Assembly: GCF_004283755.1 (NCBI RefSeq)
Contig: NZ_SHMH01000009.1
Span: 186,001 to 250,000 of the forward strand
DNA: 64,000 nucleotides
Reading direction: 5' to 3'
From: Pseudoxanthomonas winnipegensis
Lineage (GTDB): Bacteria; Pseudomonadota; Gammaproteobacteria; Xanthomonadales; Xanthomonadaceae
Positions 43,738 to 56,731 of this stretch are shown one piece after another (the stretch's first letter is position 1; every line of letters begins with the position of its first letter). The notes beneath the pieces are model-generated. The model searched no databases and was not told the origin of the DNA. It saw nothing but the letters and a program-made list of their open reading frames with translations. Made by a program: the position numbers and the translations under genes.

Positions 43738-46347
43738 TCATTCAGGGGCGACCAGCACGGCCACCGGGGCATGGGCGAACAACTCGGACAGCGCGATGCG
43801 TCCCGAGGGTATCTGCAGCACGCGCCCGTCGGGCAGGCTGTGCCAGGTGCCATCGGGAACGGGCAGCGCCGCATCCTGCCACCAGTCTGCCGGCAGCTGC
43901 GGCACGGCGGCGTCGACGAGGCCCTCGGCCACCAGCCGCGGCACCGCGACCACCAGGCGCTGGCCCTCGTGCTGGCGGCGGAAGGCCAGCACCTGCCCGG
44001 CGCGAGGCCCCTCGGCGTGCAGCACGCGATAGTCGCCGCGGGCGAACAGCTCGGGCAGCCGCGCCCGCAGCTGCAGCAGCAGCGCGACCAGGCGCGCCTT
44101 GGCCTGGCCGCTGCGCCAGTCCTGCAGGAGCGCGGCCCAGGAGGCCTCGTCGGCCAGCCAGCGGCGGCGCAGGTCGAAGTCCACCGGCCGACGGTTGTCC
44201 GGATCGACCAGCGACAGGTCCCAACCCTCGGTGCCCTGGTAGAGATCGGGCACGCCGGGCGCGGTCAGCCGCAGCGTGGTCTGGGTCAGGCCGTTGACCG
44301 CGCCGGCCGCGCCGATCGACTGCGCGGCGCCATGCAGGGCGGTGCGCAGTGCCTTGCCTTCCGGTTCGACCAGGGCCAGGTCGAGCAGCGCGCGTGCGGC
44401 GGTCTCGTAGGCTTCGTTGGGCTCGGTCCAGGTGCTGTGCAGCTTGGCCTCGCGCAGCGCCTTGGTCTGCCACTGGGCCACGCGCTCGGCGAAGGCCGCC
44501 AGGCCGTCGGCATCGTCGACGCCCAGTTCCAGCGGCCAGGCGCCGATCAGTGTCTGCCACAGCATCAACGCATCGCCGGGCGAACAGGCATCCGCGCCGA
44601 TCCGCGCGCCGGCCAGCGCATCGAAGGTCTGCACCTGCTCGGCCCACCACGGCGCGCGGCCGCTCAGCACCGCCAGGCGCATGCGCACGTCTTCGCCGCG
44701 CTTGTGATCGTGGGTGGCGGTGGCGAGCATCGCGCGCTGGTGCCCGGCGGCATGCGCCTGGACGCTGGTATGGAAGACCTGCGGATCGGTCGCCAGATGC
44801 TGCGGATGCGAGCCGACCTCGTTGCGCGAGAGCAGCACGCCGTGGCGATAGAAGGCCGTGTCCTCCACCGACTTGGCGTTGAGCGGCGCGGACAGCTGTT
44901 CCAGCCGCCGGCGCAGCACGCGGCGCAGGCTGCGCTGCACGTTGGGCGTATCGGGGTCGTCGTGCATCCAGCGCTGCAGCGCGTCGATGGCGGCCTGCAC
45001 GCGCGGATTGGCGTGTTCGCGCGCGGCCTGCGCGGCGCGCGCGAACAGCGCCGCATCGCCCTCGTCCAGCCCATCGTTGCCGGCATAGGTACGGTACACG
45101 GGGAAGCGCCGCATCACCGCGGTCAGCGCCTTGCCCATCATCTGCGGGCTGAACTCGCGGCAGATCGGGTCCAGATGCGCGCAGGCCACCGCGGCCTGCT
45201 GGGCGCGGGTGAACTCGGCCTGCAGCGAGGCGTCCAGGATCTCGCCACGCGCCTGGAATTCCTCCTGCGCAAAGTCCCCACTGCGCCCGCTCACACGCTG
45301 CCACAGCGCGGTGAGCGCCGCCTCGCCGTCCGCGTCGTGCAGCACGCCGGAGACCTGGTCCATGAAGTCGTAGCCGGTGGTGCCCTGCACCGGCCAGTCG
45401 CGCGGCAGCGTCTCGCCGGGCGCCAGGATCTTCTCCACCAGCAGGGTCACCTTGCCCGGGCGCAGGCCACGCTTGCGCCCGGCCTTGTCGACCTGCGCGC
45501 GCAGTCGGCGCAGGTAGCCCCGCGGGTCGGCCAGGCCGTCGACGTGATCCAGGCGCAGGCCATCGAGCACGCCCTCGGCGATCAGCCGCAGCGGCAGCGC
45601 GTGCACGGCGGCGAACACATCCGGCCGCTCCACGCGGATGGCCGCCAAGGACGTGATGTCGAAGAAGCGCCGGTAGTTGACCATGTCGTTGCCGACCGCC
45701 CACCACGCCAGCCGATAGGACTGGCGTTCGAGCAGCCGGTGCAGCGTGCTCTCCCCGCGCGCGGTGCCCTGGCTGATGCGCCAGGCCCAGTCGCGGCGCA
45801 GCGCCAGATCCGCAGGGACCGCCGCGCCGTCCACGCGCACCGGGAAGCAGGCGTCGTGGTGTTCCAGCTGCAGCTCGCCGGCCGCGGATACGCCCAGCTT
45901 GAGCGCGCCTTCGGCCAGCGCCTGCGCATAGGGCCGATCCAGCACCGGCAGCCAGAGCTTGCCGTCGTGGCCGGGGCTGCGCCAGTCGATGTCGAACCAG
46001 TCGGCATGCTTGCTGCGGCGGCCGTGCTTGAGCACATCCCACCACCACGGATTGGTCGCGTGGGCGGCCATGTGGTTGGGCACGATGTCCAGCAGCAGGC
46101 CCATGTCGTGCGCGCGCACCGCCGCGTGCAGCGCCATCAGCCCCTGCTCGCCGCCCAGCTCTGGATTGACGCGGGTCGGGTCGGTGACGTCGTAGCCATG
46201 GGTCGAGCCGGCCACGGCCGTGCCGATCGGCGACAGATAGAGATGGCTCACGCCCAGCTGCGCGTAGTACGGCACCTGCGCGGCGGCATCGTGCAGGGTG
46301 AAGCCTTCATGCAGCTGCAGGCGCGCGGTGGCGCGTAACTCGGTCAT
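43738..46347 (-). CDS. treY: Malto-oligosyltrehalose synthase
   Basis: 869 residues. Converts the reducing-end maltose unit of a maltodextrin to an alpha,alpha-1,1 link, the first step of TreY/TreZ trehalose synthesis. RATARLQLHEGFTLHDAAAQ, LYLSPIGTAVAGSTHGYDVTDPT, VPNHMAAH, LRLDHVDGLADPRGY (nucleophile Asp), LVEKILAPGETLP (acid Glu), TATHDHKRGEDVRMRLA and PGVPDLYQGTE mark the family. The ATG overlaps the malQ stop by 4 bases; the frame upstream to 47910 is malQ shadow. Confidence 0.95.
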   Translation of the reverse strand: MTELRATARLQLHEGFTLHDAAAQVPYYAQLGVSHLYLSPIGTAVAGSTHGYDVTDPTRVNPELGGEQGLMALHAAVRAHDMGLLLDIVPNHMAAHATNPWWWDVLKHGRRSKHADWFDIDWRSPGHDGKLWLPVLDRPYAQALAEGALKLGVSAAGELQLEHHDACFPVRVDGAAVPADLALRRDWAWRISQGTARGESTLHRLLERQSYRLAWWAVGNDMVNYRRFFDITSLAAIRVERPDVFAAVHALPLRLIAEGVLDGLRLDHVDGLADPRGYLRRLRAQVDKAGRKRGLRPGKVTLLVEKILAPGETLPRDWPVQGTTGYDFMDQVSGVLHDADGEAALTALWQRVSGRSGDFAQEEFQARGEILDASLQAEFTRAQQAAVACAHLDPICREFSPQMMGKALTAVMRRFPVYRTYAGNDGLDEGDAALFARAAQAAREHANPRVQAAIDALQRWMHDDPDTPNVQRSLRRVLRRRLEQLSAPLNAKSVEDTAFYRHGVLLSRNEVGSHPQHLATDPQVFHTSVQAHAAGHQRAMLATATHDHKRGEDVRMRLAVLSGRAPWWAEQVQTFDALAGARIGADACSPGDALMLWQTLIGAWPLELGVDDADGLAAFAERVAQWQTKALREAKLHSTWTEPNEAYETAARALLDLALVEPEGKALRTALHGAAQSIGAAGAVNGLTQTTLRLTAPGVPDLYQGTEGWDLSLVDPDNRRPVDFDLRRRWLADEASWAALLQDWRSGQAKARLVALLLQLRARLPELFARGDYRVLHAEGPRAGQVLAFRRQHEGQRLVVAVPRLVAEGLVDAAVPQLPADWWQDAALPVPDGTWHSLPDGRVLQIPSGRIALSELFAHAPVAVLVAPE

Positions 46348-48263
46348 GGCGTCCCCTCGCCGCGTGCGGTGGCGAACGCGGCCAGCGCCGCATCCAGGTG
46401 TGGCGTGTCCTGCGGCAGGCGCCGCGACCAGTTGGGATGGCCTTCGACCACGCCGGGCAGATTGGGCTGTTCCTCCAGGCCCAGCGCGTCCTCGGCCGGC
46501 AGCAGCGCCAGCGGCGCCGGGCTGTGCGCGGCGAAGGCCAGCCAGCTGGCCAGGGTCTGGCCATCGCCGCCGTCGGCGCGGACCTGCGCCTGCAGGCGCG
46601 CGACGTCCTGGCTGCGCTGGGCGTCCTCGGCGGCGCGGTCGATCCGGCCGCCGGTGCCCAGCCGTTCGCGCCAGTCCAGGTCGCGGCCGATGCGCCACCC
46701 GGCCAGGGTCGGCAGGTCGTGCGTGGTCGTGGTGGCCACCGCCGAGCGGCGCCACTGCGCCGGTGGCAGGAAGGCGCCGTCCGCGTCGCGGGTGAACATC
46801 AGCACGTCGATGCCCAGCACGCCGTGCGTGGCCAGCACCTCGCGCAGGCCATCGGGCACCACGCCCAGGTCCTCGCCGATCACGACGCAGCGCTGGCGCC
46901 AGGATTCCAGCGCCAGCAGCCGCAGCAGGTCCTCGAAGGGATAGCGCAGATACACGCCGTCGCCGGCCCTGCCGCCGTCGGGCAGCACCCACAGCCGCAG
47001 CAGGCCGAGAATGTGGTCGATGCGCACGCCGCCGCGCTGGTGCATCACCGCGCGCAGCAGCGCGATGAAGGGCGCGAAGCCGCTGGCACGCAGGCCGGCC
47101 GGCGAATAGCTGCCGATGCCCCAGGCCTGGCCGTCGGCGTTGAAGGCATCCGGCGGCGCGCCCAGCACCAGGCCGTGCAGCACCGCCTGCGGCCACGCCG
47201 CGGCCTCGGCGCCGTGCGGATCGAAGCCCACCGCCAGGTCGCTGATCAGGCCCAGGCGCATGCCCGCCGCACGGGCCTGCCGCTGCACGTCCTGCCAGCT
47301 GCGCGCGGCCAGCCACTGCGCATAGCGATGCAGGCCGGGATCGCCGTCGCCGGCATCGGCCGCGGCGAAGCTCACGTGCTGCTCCAACGCCGGCCCGCCG
47401 TCCGCGATGAAGGCCTGCAGATCCGCCTGCAGCGCCTCGGGCAAGGCCTGCTCGCGCAGCGCGCGCAGCCAGGCCCACTTGGCCTGCGCACCGCCGTGCC
47501 AATCGACCAGCGCGGCCGCGCTCAACTGCGCCAGGCGCGTCTCCAGCCCGGCCGCCTGCAGGGCCTGCCGCGCCAACGCCTCGCCCAGCACCAGCGCCGG
47601 CGCGGCGTACAGCGGATCGAAGAAGCGCCGGTCGCTGGGCGAATACGGGCTGTAGTGGCGCTGCAGCGGCCGCGCGGCATGGATCGGGCTCAGCGCCAGC
47701 GCATCGCCGCCGGCGGCGGCCACGCGCCGCGCCCAGTCCAGCGCGCCCTGCGCATCGCCGATGGAGGCATCCAGCGGCGTGCGCGCCGAATAGACCTGCA
47801 GCCCCACGCCCCAGGCGCGCGGCTGCGCCACCCCGCAGGCATCGGCCACCGACCAGCAGCGCGTGGGCGCGATGGCCAGCGCGATGCCGTCTTCGCCGGC
47901 GCCTTCGCACAGCACGCGGTAGTAGCCGGGCACCGCGATGGGGCCGAGCGCGCCCTGCGCGTCGAAGCGGCCTTCCTGGGCCTGGCCGTGCTCATCGAGC
48001 AGCTTGTACGCGGCGCCCGGCCGGCCCTCGACGGCCACCGGCGTATCGACCACCGCGGTCCGCAGGGCCGGCCGGCCCTGCATGGTTTCCAGCCGGCGCT
48101 GGCTGTCGGCGCACTGCGCCGGCGTGGCGCAGGGCAGCTCCATCGCCTCGAGTACGGCGCGCAGCGTCGTATCGGCCACCGTGCGCGGCTGGCTGGCCAC
48201 GTCGACCCAGTCGACCAGCAGGCCGGCGGCGTCGGCCAGCGCGTGCAGCGCGCCGGCGCTCAT
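46344..48263 (-). CDS. malQ: 4-alpha-glucanotransferase
   Basis: 639 residues, GH77. Transfers maltodextrin units between glucans. An N-terminal extension (about 1-145), then the catalytic core: SPYSPSDRRFFDPLYAA, GVRIDHILGLLRLW (nucleophile Asp), VIGEDLGVVPDGLREVL (acid Glu), TTTHDLPTLAGWRIGRD and a C-terminal RRLPQDTPHLDAALAAF. The start overlaps the treZ stop by 4 bases. In this operon it may recycle short maltodextrins released by debranching. Confidence 0.93.
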   Translation of the reverse strand: MSAGALHALADAAGLLVDWVDVASQPRTVADTTLRAVLEAMELPCATPAQCADSQRRLETMQGRPALRTAVVDTPVAVEGRPGAAYKLLDEHGQAQEGRFDAQGALGPIAVPGYYRVLCEGAGEDGIALAIAPTRCWSVADACGVAQPRAWGVGLQVYSARTPLDASIGDAQGALDWARRVAAAGGDALALSPIHAARPLQRHYSPYSPSDRRFFDPLYAAPALVLGEALARQALQAAGLETRLAQLSAAALVDWHGGAQAKWAWLRALREQALPEALQADLQAFIADGGPALEQHVSFAAADAGDGDPGLHRYAQWLAARSWQDVQRQARAAGMRLGLISDLAVGFDPHGAEAAAWPQAVLHGLVLGAPPDAFNADGQAWGIGSYSPAGLRASGFAPFIALLRAVMHQRGGVRIDHILGLLRLWVLPDGGRAGDGVYLRYPFEDLLRLLALESWRQRCVVIGEDLGVVPDGLREVLATHGVLGIDVLMFTRDADGAFLPPAQWRRSAVATTTTHDLPTLAGWRIGRDLDWRERLGTGGRIDRAAEDAQRSQDVARLQAQVRADGGDGQTLASWLAFAAHSPAPLALLPAEDALGLEEQPNLPGVVEGHPNWSRRLPQDTPHLDAALAAFATARGEGTP

Positions 48264-50028
48264 GCCTGCGCGTCCTGCCACCACGCACGCAAGGAGTTCG
48301 GGCCCAGCGCATCGCTGCCGGCATCGGCGCCTTCGGCATGCAGCAGACGCGCGCCGCCCGGCACGGGCACGGTCAGCGGCGCGGTGCCCAGGTTGAATTC
48401 CACCTGCAGCACCGCCGCACCCAGCTGCCAGCGCGCGACGATGGCGCCCGGGGCCAGCACCCGCGCGCCCAGCGCGCGCGCCTGATCCAGATGCGGCACC
48501 AGCTGCGTGGCGCGCACCTGCAACAGCTGCGCGAACCATGCGGCGAACGCCGCGCCCTCGCCGCGCAGCGACTCGCCGATGTCCACCCTGGACACCTCGA
48601 AGGTCTGCACCGCGTTGGGGTCCGGGATGCTCGCCCGCACCGCCGGATTGGCGAACGCGGCGAACTGCGCGAACTCGCGCCGCCGGCCCTCGCGCACCGC
48701 CTCGTCCAGCGGCGCCTGGTAATCGGTGAAGAACTGGAACGGCTGCCGCGCGCCCCAGGGCTCGCCCATGAAGAACAGCGGGATCATCGGCGTCAGCGCG
48801 GTCAGCGCCAGCGCCACGCGCAGCGCCGACGGGGCGACCTGGGTGATCAGGCGATCGCCCATCGCGCGGTTGCCGATCTGGTCGTGGTTCTGCGCGAACA
48901 CCACGAACTTGGTCGGCGTCAGATGGCCCGACGGCTCGCCGCGCACATGGCCGCGCGGATCGGGCTGGCCCTGGTAGGCGAAGCCCTCGCCCAGCACGCG
49001 CGCCAGGTGCCCGCTGGCATCGTCGGCGAAGGCGGCGTAATAGCCCTCGTCCTCGCCGGTCAGCAGCACGTGCAGGGCATTGTGGAAGTCGTCGTCCCAC
49101 TGCGCGGTGTAGCCGTCGGCCAGGCGGAAGGCCTGGTTGGCCTCGTTCTCCAGCACCAGGTGCACGTGGCGGCCTTCGGCCACGCTGGCGACGATGGCCT
49201 GGCGCAGGGTCTCCAGAAAATCGTTGGGCACGATCGCGTGCACCGCATCCAGGCGCAGGCCGTCGAAGCGGTATTCGTGCAGCCACATCAGCGCGTTGTC
49301 GATGAAGTAGCGCTGCACCGCCTCCTGGCGGAAGTCGATGGCCGGGCCCCACGGCGTATGCGCATCGGCGTTGAAGAAGCCTTCCGCGTACTGGTGCAGG
49401 TAGTTGCCGTCCGGGCCGAAGTGGTTATAGACCGCGTCCAGCAGCACCATCAGGCCGTGGCCGTGGGCCGCGTCGATCAGCGCCTTGAGTTCGTCCGGGC
49501 TGCCGTAAGCCGCCGCCGGCGCGTACGGCAGCACGCCGTCATAGCCCCAGTTGCGCGTGCCGGGGAAGGCGTTGAGCGGCATCAGCTCGATGGCGGTGAT
49601 GCCCAACTCGACCAGGCGCGGCAGCTGCGCCATCACCCCGGCGTAGCCGCCGCTGGTGCCCACGTGCAGCTCGTAGAGTACCGCCTCGCGCCAGGGCCGG
49701 CCCTGCCAGTCAGCGTGTTGCCAGACATAAGCCTCGGCATCGATCACGACGCTGGGGCCGTGCACACCTTCGGGCTGCCAGCGCGAGGCCGGGTCCGGTA
49801 CAGGCTCGGCATCGTCGATGCGATAGCGGTAGCGCGTGCCGGGCGGCAGCGGCAGGACCGCATCGAAGCTGCCGTCGTCGCGGCGCGTCAGCGGCTGGGA
49901 TGCCTGCCCTTCCACCTCCAGCCGAACCTGGCGCGCGTCCGGAGCCCACAGCCGGAACCGCGTCTGCCCATCGGCGCGTGCGACCGCGCCGAGCCACGAA
50001 CTGCCCGGATGCTCCCCCTGGCCCGGCA

Positions 50029-50029
<1 letters not shown>
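48260..50029 (-). CDS. treZ: Malto-oligosyltrehalose trehalohydrolase
   Basis: 589 residues, GH13 subfamily 10. Releases trehalose from the TreY product. An E-set domain (about 15-105; TRFRLWAPDARQVRLEVEG), barrel motifs GTRNWGYDGVLPYAPAAAYG, LLDAVYNHFGPDGNYL, FDGLRLDAVHAIVP (nucleophile Asp), HLVLENEANQAF (acid Glu), VVFAQNHDQIGNRAMGDRL (Asp) and FFMGEPWGA. The start shares one base with the glgB stop. The upstream frame to 50188 is glgB shadow. Confidence 0.95.
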
Positions 50030-52277
<2,248 letters not shown>

Positions 52278-52281
<4 letters not shown>

Positions 52282-53855
52282 GCCAGCGCCGCGGTGCGGT
52301 CGTAGAGGGCCAGATACTTGCTGCCCGCCACGTCCCAGCCGCTGGGCTTGAGCATGGCCGCGCGGCGCATGGCCTGGATCAGGCCCGGCAGGCGGAAGGT
52401 GCGGAAGGCGCGCGCCAGGCAGCGACGCAGCGCGTCAGCCGACGGCTCCTGGAACAGGAAGCCGGTCACGCCATCATCCACCGTGTCGATCAGCCCGCCG
52501 GTGGCGTGGGCGATGGGCAGGCTGCCGAAGCGCTGGGCATACATCTGGCTCAGACCACAGGGTTCGAAACGGGAAGGCATCAACAGGAAATCCGAGCCGG
52601 CGAACATGCGCCGAGCCAATTGTTCCTCGAAGCCGATGAAGGCGCCGACATGACCGGGATAGCGGCGCGTCAGCGCCAGCACGCTCTGCTCGATCTGCGG
52701 CTCGCCGCCGCCGATCACCACGATCTGCCCGCCGGCGGCCACGATCTGCGGGGCGACCTCGCAGATCAGGTCCAGCCCCTTCTGGTGGACCAGGCGCGAG
52801 ACCACGGCGAACAGCGGGCCGTCGCGCTCGGGCAGGCCGAACTCGCGCCGGACCTGGCTCGCGTTGGCCTTGCGGCCGGCCCAGTCGTGCAGATTGAAGT
52901 GCGCCTGCAGATGGTTGTCGGTACTCGGGTCCCAGCTGGCGTCGATGCCGTTGAGGATGCCGGTCAGGCCGCCGGCCGCGGCGCGGCGCGCCAGCAGCCG
53001 GTCCAGGCCGCAGCCCATCGCCGGCAGAGTGATCTGCGCGGCATAGCTGACGCTGACGGTGTTGACGTGCGCGGCATGCACGATGCCACCGCGCAGGAAG
53101 GACATCTGGCCGTAGAACTCCAGATCCACGCGCGCCGCCTCGGGAATGCCGAGCAGCGGCGCCACCGCGTGCGGGAACAGGCCCTGGTAGGCCAGGTTGT
53201 GGATGGTCAGCAGGCACGGCGTGCTGCCGCCGGACCACTTCACATAGGCCGAGGCCAGCGCGCACGGCCAGTCGTTGAGGTGCAGGAGGTCCGGCGCCCA
53301 GTCCAGGCCGGCGCGGCCGCCGGCGATCTCGGCCGCGGCATGCGAGAGCGTGGCGAAGCGCACGGCATTGTCTTCCCACTCCGCGCCCAGGCTGGACACG
53401 TAGGGCGAGCCTTCGCGTTCGAACAGCTCCGGGCAGATCAGCACATAGACGGGCAAGCCATCGTCCAGGGTGGTGTAGCCCAGCGCGCAGGCCGGCAGAC
53501 CGGCCTTGGGCGCGATCCGGCCGACCATCTGCAGCTTGCCGGCCTTGGCGCGCACGGCGCGGTAGCCGGGAATCAGCACGCGCGCGTCGTAGCGGTGGCG
53601 CAGCGCGCGCGGCAGCGAGGCGGCGACGTCGCCCAGCCCGCCGGCCTTGATGAAGTCGGCCATCTCCGAGGTGACGAACAGCGACGTGCGGCGCGGCGAG
53701 ACGCCGGAGCGCACCGTGTCGGGATCGTTGGCCGCGCGCGGCGCGAACCGGCCGCGCGCATCGCGGGCGCGCAGGGACTCCTGCGACAGCGGCAGCGCGG
53801 CGCGGGGTGAAGGCTTCAGGGGACGCGGGGACTCGGGCAGCACAGACGCAGACAT
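52278..53855 (-). CDS. glgA: Glycogen synthase (GT5) with N-terminal extension
   Basis: 525 residues. ADP-glucose-dependent alpha-1,4-glucan synthase. The GT5 motif KAGGLGDV places the ADP-glucose lysine at residue 70, versus about 15 in E. coli GlgA, so about 55 residues of Pro/Arg-rich sequence ([28 protein letters not shown]) precede the enzyme. Other motifs: [64 protein letters not shown], and [28 protein letters not shown]. First gene of the operon. The ATG at 53855 is the most upstream reasonable start. Confidence 0.95.
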
Positions 53856-54570
53856 GGGGGATCGAACATCCGTCGCAGGAACGAAAGAGGAGAAAGACGG
53901 AACAGCAACAGCGAAACGAGCGCGGAGCGAAGAACCGCCGCAGGCCATTGAGCGACCGGCGACGTGACGCGGGTGAGAGGGAGCGGCGCGGCGGACAAGG
54001 GGCCCGTGGGGCGCTGCTCGAATCGAATCTACGAACGCCGCGATAAAAGACGTGTGAACCAAATGCCACGATTTGATGACAGCCGTCAAGCCGCGCGGCG
54101 CCGCTTTTTCCGGCGTTCGAGGGTCGGCTCGGACAAGCGGTCGCCGAAGCGGCGCGCACAGAGGATTGGCGAGAATTTGACCATCCCACCATGCGCCGGC
54201 GGATGGTGGCCGCGTCGTGGCCCCTGTCGCGCGCCTGGGTGACGGGCGGGTCACATGCCCCCGGACACCGCGACAGCGCGCGTCCGGGCCACACGCGTGC
54301 GACACAAGGCACCACGCCCGTCGCCTCTGGTGCCGGACGGCGCGATGCACCCTCCCGGGTCCGGCGGACTAGGTCAGCGCTCAGGGAGGTTGTTGGCGCG
54401 CGACAGGCAGCCAGGCATCCGATGCGACGGCGGCCGCCTGTACAGCACCGCTGTCAGACGACGACCTCATTCCGGACGTCCACCATCCCGCGGCCTGGCG
54501 CGAGGCGACGCTGGCGCCGCCGCCATCGGGTTGGTCACAATCGGATTGGAACGTTCCCAGGAGCCGCAGG
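53856..54570. other. Long gene-free control region upstream of the glycogen operon
   Basis: About 715 bases between divergent glgA and the GNAT gene. On the minus strand a TTGACG (54084-54089) is the best -35-like hexamer, but the sequence 16-18 bases on is a poor -10. A purine-rich AAAGAGGAGAAAGACGGAAC tract lies at about 53882-53901. Frames here show shadow-type composition only. It could hold the operon promoter and a long leader. Confidence 0.5.
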
Positions 54571-55071
54571 ATGTCGCAGCGCTGCACCACCTTCTATCTC
54601 GAGATGACCTCGCCGGACGCGCTGCGCGAGAAGCCGCAGCGGCCCGACCTGCAGATCGTCGAGTGCGAAGTCCCGCAACCCGAGCTCAACCGCTTCCTCT
54701 ACGGGCTGGTCGGCAAGGACTGGAACTGGAGCGACATGAACCGCTGGAGCGAGGCCGACTGGCGCGCGCTGGTGGAGCAGGACAGCCACCGCACCTGGGT
54801 GGCTTATCACTGCGGCGCCATCGCCGGCTATTACGAGCTGTATCGCCCGGACGGGCGCAACGCCGAGATCCGCTACTTCGGCCTGGCCGGCGCGTTCCTG
54901 GGGCACGGCTTCGGCGGGCCGCTGCTGAGCCACGCCCTCCGCGCCGCCTGGGACTGGCCCGGCACCGAACGCGTCTGGGTCCATACCTGCACCCTCGACC
55001 ACCCGGCCGCCCTGGCCAACTACCAGGCGCGCGGGCTGCGGATCTACAAGGAAGAACACGCGCCGCTTTGA
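54571..55071 (+). CDS. GNAT-family N-acetyltransferase
   Basis: 166 residues with AGGAG 8-12 bases upstream. Acetyl-CoA-binding motif A reads RYFGLAGAFLGHGFGGPLLSHALRAAW, with the (R/Q)xxGx(G/A) site as GHGFGG, preceded by GYYELYRPDGRNAEIRYFG and followed by the motif-B pattern VWVHTCTLDHPAALANYQARGLRIYKEE. Substrate unknown. Divergent from glgA. Confidence 0.9.
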   Translation: MSQRCTTFYLEMTSPDALREKPQRPDLQIVECEVPQPELNRFLYGLVGKDWNWSDMNRWSEADWRALVEQDSHRTWVAYHCGAIAGYYELYRPDGRNAEIRYFGLAGAFLGHGFGGPLLSHALRAAWDWPGTERVWVHTCTLDHPAALANYQARGLRIYKEEHAPL

Positions 55072-55402
55072 GCCCGTCCGAACGGGGCCGGCGCGCTCCC
55101 TGATCGCCTGACTCCAGCCGCGGCGCCAGGGCCGGCGCCCACGGGCGCAGACCCGGACCGTCCGCGAGGAACGGTCGCAAGACCCGGAAGGCCGCGCGCA
55201 ACTGCGCGCGGGCCGGGTGCAAAAGGCCGCAGATGGCACGTCAGCGCGGCACGGATCAGGGGCGTCGTCGGGGGAAGGGGCGAATTTGGTCCCTGCCGAC
55301 GGGCCCTTCGTCGCCGATTCCGTGGATTGGTCGCGTCCGGGCTGGCGCTCCAGGGGGCGCTGGGTATGCTCGGCCGCAACAGGTTTTCCAGGGGTCGGCA
55401 CC
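55072..55402. other. Gene-free region between GNAT and the histidine kinase
   Basis: About 330 bases. It contains GC-only inverted repeats such as CGCGCGCAACTGCGCGCG near 55193-55210, but no T-tailed terminator, tRNA or convincing frame. Confidence 0.45.
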
Positions 55403-56731
55403 ATGCTTCCGCGATTCTTCTTCTTCGTTCGTATCGTGGGCGCGTGGCTGCTGACGCTGGCCATCGCCTTCCCGCTGTGGGCGGCGTTCTTCCACCAGTT
55501 CCAAGCGCCGCCGGGGGTGATCTTCTGGCTGTTGGCGATCGGGCTGCTGGTCTCGGCGACCATCCGCGTGATCGATCACCTGCACCGCGTGCGCGGCATG
55601 GCCGGCGAACTGGACGCGGCCACCCTGTCCAACCGCCAGCGCCGCGTGGTCGACCTGCCGATGGAAGCCGATGCCGCCTTCGCCCTGCTGGAAGGCGCGG
55701 TGCGCGAGCTGCCACGCATTACCGCGCTGCAGATCGTCCACGACAGTCTGCGCATCCAGGGCCAGGTGCCACGCCCGGGCTTCGAGCCGCAGCGCAGGAT
55801 CGCCTGGTACAACCTGCCCGCGCTGTGCGCGATCAAGCGCGACGAGGTGCTGATCACCATCATGCCGGGCGAAGGCACCTGTCGCGCCAGCCTGCGTTGC
55901 GAACCCGATGCCGGTGCCTGGCGCGACCTGTACACCGTGGACAAGGGCGTCAACTACGAGCACATCGAGTCGCTGACCCGGGCCATCTCCCGGCGCGTGG
56001 CCGAGCGCCGACGCGCCGAACAGGCCGCCGCCGCACACAACGCCACCGAGAAGGAACTGACCCAGGCGCGCTTGAACCTGCTGCAGGCGCAGGTGGAGCC
56101 GCATTTCCTCTACAACACGCTGGCCAATGCGCAGGTGCTGGCGGCCACCGACCCGCCGCGCGCCGAGCAGATGCTGGGGCACCTGATCCAGTATCTGCGC
56201 CGCTCGCTGCCGCGCGAGGAGAACGCGATGTCGCCGCTGGGCGAGGAACTGGAGCGCACCCGCGCCTACCTGGAGATCCTCAAGATCCGCATGGGCGCAC
56301 GCCTGGACCCGCGCATCGAAGTGCCCGACGCGCTCCATGGCGTGCCGCTGCCGTCGATGATGCTGCAGACCCTGGTGGAGAACGCCATCAAGCACGGCCT
56401 GGAGCCCAAGCCCGGCGGCGGCACGCTGTGGATCATGGCGCGCAGCATCGACGAGGGCATCGCGGTGACCGTGGCCGATGACGGCCTGGGCCTCGGCGGC
56501 GCGCACAACAGCGGCACCGGCATCGGCCTGACCAACCTGCGCGAACGCCTGCGCCTGATCTACGGCCATGCGGCGAGCTTCTCGCTGACCTCCAACTTCC
56601 CCGCCGGCGTGGCCGCGACGCTGGTGCTGCCGCGCCCGCAGCCGGTCCGCGTGCCGCCCTCGCCGGCAGCGGCCACGCCGCCGCCGCTGCCGGCCGCACA
56701 GGCCTGCGCCGGAGCCGACGCCCATGGCTGA
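55403..56731 (+). CDS. LytS/AlgZ-type sensor histidine kinase
   Basis: 442 residues from the ATG at 55403 (MLPRFFFFVR). Two membrane helices at about 8-30 and 38-55 without a sizeable periplasmic domain, then a cytoplasmic linker with a coiled region (RRVAERRRAEQAAAAHNATEKELTQ), and the His_kinase domain with phosphoacceptor His234 in QAQVEPHFLYNTLANAQ. N-box LVENAIKHGLEPKPGGG and G-box DDGLGL...GTGIGLTNLRERL follow. Pairs with the overlapping LytTR regulator. Signal unknown. The upstream frame to 55217 is noncoding. Confidence 0.92.
   Translation: MLPRFFFFVRIVGAWLLTLAIAFPLWAAFFHQFQAPPGVIFWLLAIGLLVSATIRVIDHLHRVRGMAGELDAATLSNRQRRVVDLPMEADAAFALLEGAVRELPRITALQIVHDSLRIQGQVPRPGFEPQRRIAWYNLPALCAIKRDEVLITIMPGEGTCRASLRCEPDAGAWRDLYTVDKGVNYEHIESLTRAISRRVAERRRAEQAAAAHNATEKELTQARLNLLQAQVEPHFLYNTLANAQVLAATDPPRAEQMLGHLIQYLRRSLPREENAMSPLGEELERTRAYLEILKIRMGARLDPRIEVPDALHGVPLPSMMLQTLVENAIKHGLEPKPGGGTLWIMARSIDEGIAVTVADDGLGLGGAHNSGTGIGLTNLRERLRLIYGHAASFSLTSNFPAGVAATLVLPRPQPVRVPPSPAAATPPPLPAAQACAGADAHG

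Noticed and set aside
43636-46338. 900-codon plus-strand frame opposite treY
   Set aside because: Composition is shadow-like and the true gene is on the other strand with all catalytic motifs.
46344-49352. 1002-codon minus-strand frame suggesting a treZ-malQ fusion
   Set aside because: Only the part from the ATG at 48263 is MalQ; the upstream part is out-of-frame with TreZ.
54061-54089. Sigma-54 or sigma-70 promoter for the glycogen operon
   Set aside because: TTGACG is a fair -35 but no acceptable -10 follows, and the TGGCATTTGG does not have the GG/GC spacing of sigma-54 sites.
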